DNA from: DATKMP01 sp035541775
GTDB lineage: Bacteria > Bacteroidota > Ignavibacteria > UBA10030
NCBI GenBank assembly: GCA_035541775.1
Contig: DATKMP010000219.1
Span: 1 to 19,450 of the forward strand
DNA length: 19,450 nt
Direction of reading: 5' to 3'
Below, one piece after another: positions 6,680 through 14,188 of the stretch. The notes beneath the pieces were generated by a model. It was given only the letters and a program-made list of their open reading frames with translations, ran no database searches and was not told the origin of the DNA. Positions within the stretch are counted from its first letter, which is position 1; each line of letters starts with the position of its first letter. The translations under genes were made by a program, and so were the position numbers.

Positions 6680-8428
6680 ATGAAATTGTGGAAAAGCATG
6701 TGGTTCGTTCTTGGGGGAATCGCTTTTATAGGGTTATACTTCGCTATTGCATCGTTGCAAAATTATTTTCAATTGGTCAGTCTTGTGTACGGCGGCAATG
6801 TTTCGGCATATATGCGCTGGATTCCGACGCAATGGATGCAAGCGCAGCTCTGGAAAATATTATTACTGTTGCCGGCGACATTTTTGTTAACGGTAGCATT
6901 TGTTCGTTCGGAAATACAAATTCCATTCTTTCATTTTCGAGTAAATCGTAAAAGTATTGCGGCTGTTTTGGTCGTTGTTCTTCTATTGATTATTCTGTCT
7001 GTGAATTTCCTTTTCCATGCAACAGAAATAACAGATGATGAACTAGTGTACGACTTTCAGGCGAAAACATTACTTGCAGGTCGGCTTGTTAATCCACCGC
7101 CTCCAGTTGCAGCAAGTTTTGAAAATGTTTTCCTTATTAACGATGGGCATGTGTGGGTTGGTAAATATACCTTAGGACATCCCTTCATCATCGCGCTGGG
7201 AATGTTTCTTGGAAGCCGTTATACAATAACGATTCTCGAAAGTTTGTTGACTTTGCTATTAGTGTATTTTATAGCGGATGAACTATATCAAAATAAAAAG
7301 TTGGCATTTACGGCATTACTGCTGGGCGCGTTGTCGCCATTCTTTTATTTTATGTCTTCCACACGGCTCAGTCATACAACGGAAGCGTTTTGTCTTGCTC
7401 TTTTTTTCTATCTCTTTCTTCGGGCGCGCCGCACCGAAGCATTGTCATGGCGATTTCTTCTGCTCCTTCTTGCGGGATTCAGTGCAGGGTATGCGTTCAA
7501 TGTCCGTTCGCTCACGGCGTTGGGATTCCTGCTTCCGTTTGCCGTTGTTGTTGTTGTACGAGATATCTGGAAATCTCCAGCGAAGGGAATAAAGGATTCT
7601 CTTCCATTGATCATCGGATTCGCGACGGTTGTTGCCGTGACTTTATGGTATAATTATTTAGTTACGGGAAATATGTTGGATTTCCCATTTTTATATTACA
7701 GCAATGTCGAAACAGTTGGGTTTGGAACATACGGCCATACACCGATGTTTGGCATTCAGAATTTCCTAGTGCTCTGTTTCCGGTTGAATGCTGCATTGTT
7801 TGGATTGCCGATTAGTTTGCTCTTTGTGTTCCTGTTTTCATTCGCGGATAAAAAGTTCGGTGATCGATTATTGTTGGGTATTCTGGCGGGAGTTGCCGGG
7901 TCATATTATTTTTATTATTCACCCGGTGTCTCGGATATTGGCCCTGTGTACTATTATGAATTAATCATTCCATTATTCCTTCTCAGCGCACGCGGCATTT
8001 TTTATGTAAAAGATGTTCTTGCAAAACATTCTGAACATGCAGCAAAGTATGTTACGACATTTTTTGCTATTTCGTTTTTGTTGGCTTTCGTAACGTACGT
8101 TCCTGAACGGATGATGCATCTTGCACGGCTCACGAACAATATCCGGGAACCGTATGGAGCAGTACAAAATGCAAATATTCATCAAGCTCTTGTGTTAATT
8201 CAATCCTATGTTCCGACGGGCTGGGTGGATGGATTCCGCAATCCATCGCCAAAATTTAACGATGATATTATCTTTTGCCAGTACGCAGATTCAGTCTCCA
8301 ACCAAAAAGTTGTAAGGTATTTCCATGACCGTCGCCCTTTTATACTGAAATATGATACTACGCAATATCATTTTGTGGTTGAGCCGTTAGATACTTCAAT
8401 AAGTATGCTAAAAGGGATACAGAAGTAA
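6680..8428 (+). CDS. GT-C-type membrane glycosyltransferase (PMT/ArnT-like)
   Basis: A polytopic membrane protein of 582 residues with roughly ten hydrophobic segments. An acidic motif TDDELVYDFQAK (D119, D120, E121) sits in the first large loop, the place and style of the metal-binding or catalytic acidic motif in PMT/ArnT-like GT-C enzymes that use polyprenyl-phosphate sugars on the outer face of the inner membrane. The loop also holds a GKYTLGHPFIIALGMFLG segment typical of GT39/GT83-like proteins. A short C-terminal soluble part follows the last membrane helix. ATG 6680 is preferred because GAGGG at 6664-6668 lies at a workable distance; ATG 6662 would overlap the previous gene. It follows the FAD enzyme by four bases. 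Acceptor (lipid, LPS or protein) and sugar are unknown. Confidence is high for the membrane GT-C class and lower for any exact substrate. Confidence 0.75.
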   Translation: MKLWKSMWFVLGGIAFIGLYFAIASLQNYFQLVSLVYGGNVSAYMRWIPTQWMQAQLWKILLLLPATFLLTVAFVRSEIQIPFFHFRVNRKSIAAVLVVVLLLIILSVNFLFHATEITDDELVYDFQAKTLLAGRLVNPPPPVAASFENVFLINDGHVWVGKYTLGHPFIIALGMFLGSRYTITILESLLTLLLVYFIADELYQNKKLAFTALLLGALSPFFYFMSSTRLSHTTEAFCLALFFYLFLRARRTEALSWRFLLLLLAGFSAGYAFNVRSLTALGFLLPFAVVVVVRDIWKSPAKGIKDSLPLIIGFATVVAVTLWYNYLVTGNMLDFPFLYYSNVETVGFGTYGHTPMFGIQNFLVLCFRLNAALFGLPISLLFVFLFSFADKKFGDRLLLGILAGVAGSYYFYYSPGVSDIGPVYYYELIIPLFLLSARGIFYVKDVLAKHSEHAAKYVTTFFAISFLLAFVTYVPERMMHLARLTNNIREPYGAVQNANIHQALVLIQSYVPTGWVDGFRNPSPKFNDDIIFCQYADSVSNQKVVRYFHDRRPFILKYDTTQYHFVVEPLDTSISMLKGIQK

Positions 8429-8546
8429 TAAAGTCGAGGAATACTAATATCGTTTATTGTCCAATAGAAAATAATGCGAATTAGTATAGTTATCGTAAAA
8501 ATTATTTAATTTTTTATTCTATGTCGTATCTGAAAAACATAGTGTC
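8429..8546 (+). promoter_or_regulatory. A+T-rich gap before the YfhO gene, with inverted repeats
   Basis: This 118-base gap breaks an otherwise tight run of plus-strand genes, so it may hold a promoter for the YfhO-methyltransferase-GT2 set. ATACTAAT at 8441-8448 and ATTAGTAT at 8480-8487 are a perfect eight-base inverted repeat 31 bases apart, and each is followed within a few bases by TATCGT. A second, weaker pair is CTATGT at 8519-8524 and ACATAG at 8537-8542, just before the ATG at 8547. I cannot place a -35/-10 pair with confidence and see no T-run terminator. Confidence 0.35.
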
Positions 8547-10613
8547 ATGGTAAGTAAATTTGTGAAAAGAATATTTTTCCCTTTGTTATTATGTTGTATA
8601 ACATTAACAATGGTAATGATCTTTGAAATTTGGCACCCATATTTTTTTTTACAGGATGATAATCGCGATTATTTTCTACCCGAGTATGTTGCGAATTTTA
8701 GGGCATTGCTCCAAGGAGAAATACCGCTTTTTAATTTCCACCAATTTTGTGGAACACCGCTTCTTTCTTCTGCACAATCAGCACCATTCTATCCTTTAAA
8801 TTATGTGGCATTAGCGCTAAGCAAGTTCTTCTGGGGTCATTATTTTGCTGCGCTCGATATTATAGCAATACTGCACCTCATGATAGGAGCAGTTGGATTT
8901 TATTATTTTATGTCTGCCTGGGACTTAAAGAAAGCGAGTTGTTTTTTCGGTGGATTGACGTGGGTGTTCTGTGGATTTGTTGTTTCCGTCGGTGATTCTT
9001 GGATTCCGATACTCGGATTTGCAGCATATCTTCCATGGAATTTTTTCTTTCTTCTCAAATTATTGCAACGGTTTTCGATCCGTGATTTTATTGCTTTAAT
9101 TGTTTTTAAATCCTTGTTGTTTTTATTAGGATGGCCGCAGTATTTTCTTTATAGTATTACGTATGAATGTCTTTTTGTCTTTATGTTGTTGGCAATATCT
9201 TCCCGATATCATGAAGACAACGGGTTTTCAGTTAACCCTTTTGATTATGTAAAATATTATTTTCTGCATTACGTTTGTGTTGTATCTCTTATCCTTCCTG
9301 TCCTTCTTCCAGTTATAAATCATATAAACATATCGAATAGAAGCAATCATTTTTACTGGGAGGAATTCAGCAGCTTTAGTTATGACATCAGAGATTGGTT
9401 CTATGGAATATTCGATCCGTTTTCAGCGGCAATCAATAATAATGTTTGGATGAATCAAAATTATATCTCACACATAACGTATCTTGCGATTATTTTTGCT
9501 ATTGTTGCAGTTGTGTTTGTAAAGCATCCAAAATATAAATATGTCTTGCTGTTTATCGTACTTGGGCTTATTCCATTTTTGTTTGCAAGTGATATTCTGT
9601 TAACGCGGATCGTATTTTATTTACCGGTGTTTAATAAATTCCGTTGGCCGTTTAAGGCTGCATTTTTTACTAGTTATTCATTGATTGTTATTGCAACATT
9701 CGGATTCGATTCTTTTTGGTCAAAAGTAAAATCTTTTAAAGTAATGACATCAGCCAAAAGCATCCTTCTCTTTACCGTCTTGATTGCTTTTCAAATCGGC
9801 AACATTTATACATATTATTCAGTAAAGCCGCAAAGGATGTTTGGAATACATTTGGATGTGGTTCCATTGCAACAACCCGTAAACGATCGTGTCAGAGATG
9901 GACGGATTATAACGATAGGCCCGGAATTTTTTCGTGAGGTAAATTCGCAAACGTTGTACGGTTGCACGGTTCCCTTCATGGGTTTTAATTATGCGACATT
10001 GTTCGGTCTCTATCATTTTAGTGGATACGAACCGCTGTTGTTGGAGCGGAACCGGATTGTAAGCCTTGATTTGAATTATAAAGCAAATTTGGAATTAAGT
10101 CCCGATTTTTCCGCAGCCGATCAACAAAAACTTGTCGCCTATTTCCGCTTTTGGGGAGTCCGATGGTATATTGTTGATAAAAATTTTTCATATGCGTTTC
10201 TTCGCCAATTTGTTTCGTACTCCAGCGATTCAACAAGGAATATTTATTGCGATACCTTGTCCAAACCAATTATCGGATGGAAGGATGATGGTGTAGAATG
10301 TAAACCTTTGAGATATGTGTTCACGACCAATACAATAACTGTCCAAACGGAGAAAGCATCCGCAGGTGATCTGGTGGTGAATGTCGTTTACAACAAATAT
10401 TTTCGTGCATTTATTGATGGAACTCCAGTTCCGATTCTTGAAACACATGGATCACAAATGTCAGTTGCTGTACCCAAAGGTTCGCATTGTATTGTCATCA
10501 AATATTCCGATCCCTATTTTACTTTCGGTGTATGGGGCACGGCTACCTTTTTGTTGGCTTCTCTTGGTTTTTTATGTACACGGCAATATACGCTTTTGAA
10601 AAAGAAAAAATAA
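8547..10613 (+). CDS. YfhO-family membrane protein (GT-C-like glycosyltransferase)
   Basis: A 688-residue polytopic protein with one N-terminal helix (about 10-28) and an acidic QDD motif (Q36, D37, D38) in the first outer loop. A long multi-helix core runs to about 420, followed by an outer domain and a last helix near 660-680. The C-terminal stretch (KYFRAFIDGTPVPILET, then VAVPKGSHCIVIKYSDPYF) is the hallmark of YfhO-like proteins (PF09586). In Bacillus and Listeria, YfhO-type proteins transfer sugars from undecaprenyl-phosphate, made by a GT2 partner, to cell-surface polymers; the role here is by analogy. A T9 run at 8642-8650 lies right before the QDD codons. Codon use is clearly A+T-rich compared with the deaminase or cdsA genes. 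No strong Shine-Dalgarno is seen before ATG 8547. The methyltransferase starts four bases after the stop. Confidence 0.85.
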   Translation: MVSKFVKRIFFPLLLCCITLTMVMIFEIWHPYFFLQDDNRDYFLPEYVANFRALLQGEIPLFNFHQFCGTPLLSSAQSAPFYPLNYVALALSKFFWGHYFAALDIIAILHLMIGAVGFYYFMSAWDLKKASCFFGGLTWVFCGFVVSVGDSWIPILGFAAYLPWNFFFLLKLLQRFSIRDFIALIVFKSLLFLLGWPQYFLYSITYECLFVFMLLAISSRYHEDNGFSVNPFDYVKYYFLHYVCVVSLILPVLLPVINHINISNRSNHFYWEEFSSFSYDIRDWFYGIFDPFSAAINNNVWMNQNYISHITYLAIIFAIVAVVFVKHPKYKYVLLFIVLGLIPFLFASDILLTRIVFYLPVFNKFRWPFKAAFFTSYSLIVIATFGFDSFWSKVKSFKVMTSAKSILLFTVLIAFQIGNIYTYYSVKPQRMFGIHLDVVPLQQPVNDRVRDGRIITIGPEFFREVNSQTLYGCTVPFMGFNYATLFGLYHFSGYEPLLLERNRIVSLDLNYKANLELSPDFSAADQQKLVAYFRFWGVRWYIVDKNFSYAFLRQFVSYSSDSTRNIYCDTLSKPIIGWKDDGVECKPLRYVFTTNTITVQTEKASAGDLVVNVVYNKYFRAFIDGTPVPILETHGSQMSVAVPKGSHCIVIKYSDPYFTFGVWGTATFLLASLGFLCTRQYTLLKKKK

Positions 10614-10617
10614 AAAG

Positions 10618-11418
10618 ATGGATATCAAAGAACAACAATCGGCAAATGCAGGCGCATCGAGGCATCCCTGGGAACTTGCAAAATTCAAAGTGCTTCAATA
10701 TTTCCTTAGTCAATTGAAAACTGAAACAGAATTAAATCATATAACATTGGTGGATATCGGATGCGGCGACCTTTTTATTCTGAAACAATTACACGAACGA
10801 TACCCATTGATGAATTTGTTTGGCGTCGATACAGCTTTCAACGAAGAAGCTATGAAAAACAATTTATCGCCGGAACAAAGTTCTCGAATGATAATTGAAT
10901 CGTCGTTAGATGGACTTCAACCAGTCATTACGCAACCTGCCGATTTTGTTTTGCTCCTTGATGTTTTAGAACATATCGAAAACGATGTTGTTTTTTTAAG
11001 AAATCTAATGAAATGTGAATTTATTTCTCCCGAAACGCAGTTCATAATTACTGCACCGGCATTTCAATCTCTTTTCTGTTCCCACGATGAATTTTTAGGC
11101 CATTATCGCAGATATGCCAGTACTAATCTCACGAAGGTTGTCGAAGCGACTGGTTTACAAACGGTGGACCGAGGATATTTTTTCTTCTCTCTCTTGTTAC
11201 CGAGAATTGTTCAGAAGGTCTATGAATTGATGCAGCACAATGTTTCTTTACACCAGCAAGGAGTAGGTCATTGGTCGCAAGGAAAATTTATAACAAGCAT
11301 CATTAAAAATGCACTTTATTTAGATTTTTATCTATCGCGAATAATAACGAAGATAACGACATTCAATATTCCGGGATTATCTACTTTTGTGATATGCAAA
11401 AAACAACCTGTGTTATAG
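10618..11418 (+). CDS. class I SAM-dependent methyltransferase
   Basis: A 266-residue soluble protein with SAM-binding motif I VDIGCGDLF (46-51 core), an acidic residue ending strand 2 (FGVD), and the motif LLLDVLEHIENDVVFLRN typical of Methyltransf_11/23 enzymes. The segment APAFQSLFCSHDEFLGHYRRY is characteristic of a subgroup found beside GT2 glycosyltransferases in surface-sugar clusters. The C-terminal part has a hydrophobic stretch near 200-250 that may lie against the membrane. The substrate is unknown; methylation of a lipid-linked sugar or a glycan end is the natural guess from context. It begins four bases after the YfhO gene, with only a purine-rich stretch (AAAAAGA) before the ATG. 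Its last 25 bases overlap the start of the GT2 gene in another frame, so the two are tightly coupled. Composition is A+T-rich like its neighbours. Confidence 0.87.
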   Translation: MDIKEQQSANAGASRHPWELAKFKVLQYFLSQLKTETELNHITLVDIGCGDLFILKQLHERYPLMNLFGVDTAFNEEAMKNNLSPEQSSRMIIESSLDGLQPVITQPADFVLLLDVLEHIENDVVFLRNLMKCEFISPETQFIITAPAFQSLFCSHDEFLGHYRRYASTNLTKVVEATGLQTVDRGYFFFSLLLPRIVQKVYELMQHNVSLHQQGVGHWSQGKFITSIIKNALYLDFYLSRIITKITTFNIPGLSTFVICKKQPVL

Positions 11419-12143
11419 TGCCATGTTATAATGAAGCAAAACGGCTTCAAGGCGATTTGTTTATCAGTTATATCAAAGAACATCGAAATATTTTTTTCTT
11501 ATTTGTTAACGATGGCAGTATTGATTCGACTGATCTTATTCTTAATGATATTTTACAGCAAGATAAAAACAATATTTTGGTATTAAGTTTACCGAAAAAT
11601 GTCGGTAAGGCCGAAGCTGTACGGCATGGTATCTTAGAATCATTGCGATGGCATCGATTTGATTATATCGGTTATTTAGATGCTGATCTTTCAAGTCCAT
11701 TGACAGAAATACAATTGCTTATCAATAAGATCGAGAACGATGATTCGTGTAAAATGATTATTGGTTCCAGAGTTAAACGGCTTGGAGCAACAATTAAAAG
11801 GAACGAAGTTCGCCATTATTTAGGAAGAATAGTATCAACTTTAACAAGCGTTATTTTAAAACTTCCGGCTTATGATACCCAGTGTGGACTTAAAATATTT
11901 AGTAATGAATATGCACAACATATTTCTTCAACAAAATTTGAAACGACATGGCTATTCGATTGTGAAATTTTGGCAAGATTACTTCAACGGTATGGTTATA
12001 AAGAAATAACAAGAACAATATATGAAATTCCGCTCAATACATGGATAGAAAGGGGGGGGTCGAAAATAAAAATTGAATACCTCTTTAAAATTCCACGTGA
12101 ACTCTATAGTATTTACAAAAATATATTGCAAGTAAAGCAGTAA
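11394..12143 (+). CDS. glycosyltransferase family 2, dolichyl-phosphate sugar synthase-like
   Basis: The 249-residue GT-A enzyme has VIVPCYNEA (7-15), the VNDGSID block (38-44), NVGKAEAVRHG (69-79), the metal-binding DAD (96-98), the GSR element and a late W-x-E-R-G-G-S-K segment (217-224). This order matches DPM1/ALG5-like enzymes that put a sugar from a nucleotide sugar onto polyprenyl phosphate at the cytoplasmic face. It has no C-terminal membrane helices, unlike CsbB-type partners of YfhO. The start ATG lies inside the methyltransferase gene, giving an overlap of 25 bases; no later start would keep the conserved first strand. A run of eight G at 12052-12059 encodes R220-G221-G222. Gain or loss of one G would end the protein within about eight codons. 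The gene is strongly A+T-rich otherwise. Confidence 0.88.
   Translation: MQKTTCVIVPCYNEAKRLQGDLFISYIKEHRNIFFLFVNDGSIDSTDLILNDILQQDKNNILVLSLPKNVGKAEAVRHGILESLRWHRFDYIGYLDADLSSPLTEIQLLINKIENDDSCKMIIGSRVKRLGATIKRNEVRHYLGRIVSTLTSVILKLPAYDTQCGLKIFSNEYAQHISSTKFETTWLFDCEILARLLQRYGYKEITRTIYEIPLNTWIERGGSKIKIEYLFKIPRELYSIYKNILQVKQ
12052..12059 (+). repeat. G8 homopolymer tract inside the GT2 gene
   Basis: Eight consecutive G occur at codons 220-222 of an otherwise A+T-rich gene. In the present length the frame is open through the conserved W-x-E-x-x-G-S-K segment. With seven G the reading becomes R-G-G-R-K-stop, and with nine G it becomes R-G-G-V-E-N-K-N-stop, so slippage would remove about the last 20-25 residues. 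Such tracts cause phase variation in surface-glycan genes of several pathogens; whether it happens here is not known. Confidence 0.55.
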
Positions 12144-12156
12144 AAGAAGGCGCCCT

Positions 12157-12828
12157 ATGAAATATTATCTTCTAATGATTGTCCACTTTTTGTTCGGAGC
12201 TTCTATGAACACCTCTCATATTCACTGGCTCGGCCATTCGTCGTTCCGGATCGAAGACGGAACTGCGCAAATTTATATCGATCCGTTTCAACTGCCGGAA
12301 CATTTGCAGAAGGCAGATATTATTTTTATTACGCACGGTCATTACGATCATTTCTCGCCGGAAGATCTTGCAAAAATCCAAAAAGACGGAACAACGTTTG
12401 TCGCGCCGAACGATGTTGCTGCGCAGATCAAAGGCAAGGTGATTGCGGTTGAGCCCGGTAAATCGTACTCCGTCGGCAAGCTCAAAATCCAAACAGTGCC
12501 TGCGTACAACATCGATAAAAAATTTCATCCGAAAGCAAATAAATGGGTGGGGTATATTATCACACTATCAAACGGAGAAAAAATTTATCACGCCGGCGAT
12601 ACGGATTTTATTCCCGAAATGAAATCCATTAAAGCCGATATTGCCATGCTTCCGTGCGGTGGAACTTATACGATGACGGCACAGCAAGCCGCCGATGCTG
12701 CGAATGCGTTCAAACCCAAACTTCTTATCCCGATGCATTACGGCAGTATTGTCGGCTCCGTTGCGGATGCTGAACTGGTGAAGAAATTATACAAAGGCGA
12801 AACAAAAATTCTTAAAGCGGAAAAATAG
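12157..12828 (+). CDS. MBL-fold metal-dependent hydrolase (UlaG/UPF0173-like)
   Basis: A metallo-beta-lactamase-fold protein with WLGHSSFRI (24-32), IDPF (41-44), the metal motif THGHYDH (H60, H62, D64, H65), AGDTDFIPEM with the bridging Asp, and a late PMHYGSIVGS with the last metal His. This is the UlaG-like/UPF0173 subgroup, whose substrates are mostly unknown. Two starts are plausible. ATG 12157 has AGAAGG six bases upstream and adds a hydrophobic 16-residue N terminus that could act as a membrane anchor or weak signal. ATG 12205 has GGAG five bases upstream and gives the usual family start just before HIHWLGHSSF. The gene follows GT2 by 13 bases but returns to the higher G+C style of the flanking genome, so it may not belong to the glycan set functionally. 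It is followed by a repeat-rich gap. Confidence 0.87.
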   Translation: MKYYLLMIVHFLFGASMNTSHIHWLGHSSFRIEDGTAQIYIDPFQLPEHLQKADIIFITHGHYDHFSPEDLAKIQKDGTTFVAPNDVAAQIKGKVIAVEPGKSYSVGKLKIQTVPAYNIDKKFHPKANKWVGYIITLSNGEKIYHAGDTDFIPEMKSIKADIAMLPCGGTYTMTAQQAADAANAFKPKLLIPMHYGSIVGSVADAELVKKLYKGETKILKAEK

Positions 12829-12830
12829 CT

Positions 12831-12863
12831 ATCAACTGTTAGCTTTTAGCCGAGAGAGTTGAT
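12831..12863. repeat. inverted repeat after the MBL hydrolase gene
   Basis: ATCAACT (12831-12837) and AGTTGAT (12857-12863) are perfect seven-base arms just after the hydrolase stop, around a loop that contains a short repeated word (GTTAGC, then TTTTAGC). It could form an RNA hairpin, but there is no U-run, so a terminator role is uncertain. It directly adjoins the palindromic element that follows. Confidence 0.35.
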
Positions 12864-12947
12864 GACCTCACCTCAATCCTCTCCTGTAGGAGAGGAAATT
12901 TTTGTTTCCTATTTCCTTCCCATGAAGGGGAAGGGTAGGATGCGGTC
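12864..12947. repeat. palindromic intergenic element (REP/MITE-like)
   Basis: The stretch opens with GACCTCACCTCAATCCT and closes with AGGGTAGGATGCGGTC, which are imperfect reverse complements (GACC/GGTC at the very ends). Between them are two small hairpins. TCCTCTCC (12877-12884) pairs with GGAGAGGA (12889-12896) around TGTA. CCTTCCC (12915-12921) pairs with GGGAAGG (12928-12934) around six bases. The whole can fold as an outer stem with two inner hairpins. Very similar CTCACC...CCTCTCC words are known as dispersed non-coding repeats in many bacterial genomes. A frame across it from 12859 is not a gene. Confidence 0.6.
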
Positions 12948-13060
12948 ATATAGTTTCTTTTTTAGATTTCAGATTTTTTTCAATCATATCCCGTTTAGAA
13001 ATCGGAAATCTTGCAGTAGAGAGATTGAAAATCTTGTGATAGATGAATGTGAATTTTAGT
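12948..13060 (+). promoter_or_regulatory. leader region of the SGNH esterase gene
   Basis: This A+T-rich leader holds several inverted words. AGATTTC (12964-12970) pairs with GAAATCT (13005-13011), and TCAATC (12980-12985) pairs with GATTGA (13023-13028). It probably contains the promoter of the lipoprotein gene, but no clear -35/-10 pair or strong ribosome site is visible. Confidence 0.25.
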
Positions 13061-14164
13061 ATGAAAATATATTCCCTGTTTATATGCTGCGTTAGTGCAA
13101 TGTTGCTGGCTTCCTGTTCGGCGGTTATTACGAAACCCGAACAGATCGCTACCGGTATTATCGATGCCGATGATTCTTGTATTCAGTATATGGGTCGATT
13201 CGATTTTTCAAATCCAAAAGAAGTAATTTTTGATTGGGCGGGAGTCGGTATTGTTGCACAGTTCGAGGGATCGAGTTGTTCTGTCAGGATTCGGGATACC
13301 ACCGATGAATTTGCCATCATCATAGATCAGAACGCTCCAAAGTTATTGACGACGGACACTTCAGAGAACTACAAGGTGGCGTCAGGACTTTCTCCGTTCG
13401 TTCCGCACACCATCTTTATTCAAAAAAGAACAGAACCGCTTGTTGGAAAAGGAATCTATAAAGGATTCATTCTCGACCGAGGCGCAAAACTTCTTCCACC
13501 GAATAAACGGCCTGATCGACGGATCGAATTTATTGGAAATTCTATAACGAGTGGATACGGAGTTATGAGCGATTCAGCCAATTGCCATTTTAGTCCGCAA
13601 ACGGAAAATGCCGGCATGGCGTTTGCCGCAATTACTGCACGAGCATTACAGGCAGACTATCATCTCATCTCATTCTCCGGAAGAGGAGTCGTTCGAAATT
13701 ATGGTGATGCGAACAAGACATCGTTCGATCCCATGCCGTCGTTTTATGATCGTACGTGCTGTTTTGATTCTACCCGGAAATGGGATTTTACAAAATGGAT
13801 TCCGCAGGTCGTCGTTATCGATCTTGGCACGAATGATTTTTCAACACAACCATTTCCCGATAAAGAAATTTTTCTCTCTGCATATCATCGGCTGATCGAC
13901 AGAGTTCGGCTTCTTTATCCGGGTGTTACCATTTTTTGTGTGAGCAGTCCGATGGTGGAAGAACCATTAACCGGTTATGTGCGGGAAGTTGTGAAGCAAC
14001 AGCAGCGAATGCAGGGAAGGGATAAGGATGTGTTCTTTATAGAAATTCCCAGAAGTATCATGGCCAAGACAGATTGGGGCTGCGACATGCATCCGAATAT
14101 TTTTGGCGCAAAGAAAATGGCCGATCTCATCGCACCGATGATACAACTCAGGATGAATTGGTAA
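13061..14164 (+). CDS. SGNH/GDSL esterase lipoprotein, carbohydrate-esterase family 2-like
   Basis: A 367-residue exported protein. It opens with a lipoprotein signal (MKIYSLFICCVSAMLLASC), with lipobox LASC and lipidated C19. A beta-sandwich-like domain (about 25-145) precedes an SGNH hydrolase domain with GNSITSGYG (nucleophile S161), a block-III-like GRGVVRNYGD, GTND (256-259) and CDMHPN with D342 and H344. The order of jelly-roll domain then SGNH domain is that of CE2 acetyl-esterases, which remove acetyl groups from polysaccharides. This copy has an Asp two residues before the His. An in-frame ATG at 13043 adds six residues (MNVNFS) to the signal; I use 13061 because it gives a standard signal, but neither has a good ribosome site. 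It lies next to a glycan cluster, so a surface or secreted polysaccharide target is plausible. The gene ends seven bases before the convergent ywbE stop. Confidence 0.85.
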   Translation: MKIYSLFICCVSAMLLASCSAVITKPEQIATGIIDADDSCIQYMGRFDFSNPKEVIFDWAGVGIVAQFEGSSCSVRIRDTTDEFAIIIDQNAPKLLTTDTSENYKVASGLSPFVPHTIFIQKRTEPLVGKGIYKGFILDRGAKLLPPNKRPDRRIEFIGNSITSGYGVMSDSANCHFSPQTENAGMAFAAITARALQADYHLISFSGRGVVRNYGDANKTSFDPMPSFYDRTCCFDSTRKWDFTKWIPQVVVIDLGTNDFSTQPFPDKEIFLSAYHRLIDRVRLLYPGVTIFCVSSPMVEEPLTGYVREVVKQQQRMQGRDKDVFFIEIPRSIMAKTDWGCDMHPNIFGAKKMADLIAPMIQLRMNW

Positions 14165-14188
14165 GGAAGTTCTATTCTTTCACTTCCT
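14164..14188. terminator. hairpin between convergent genes
   Basis: AGGAAGT (14164-14170) and ACTTCCT (14182-14188) are perfect arms around an 11-base loop rich in T and C. The hairpin lies exactly where the esterase and ywbE genes converge and overlaps the end of ywbE. It could help end transcription in both directions, but it has no long T-run on either side. Confidence 0.3.

Noticed and set aside
7300..7316. A TTGGCA-N-GGCAT word with the 10-base GG to GC spacing of a sigma-54 promoter.
   Set aside because: It lies inside the GT-C coding sequence, its -12 part is CGGCA rather than TTGC, and no gene starts downstream; a chance match is more likely.
12859..13059. A 66-codon frame between the MBL hydrolase and the esterase.
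   Set aside because: It runs through the palindromic repeat and the A+T-rich leader; composition and lack of a ribosome site argue against a gene.
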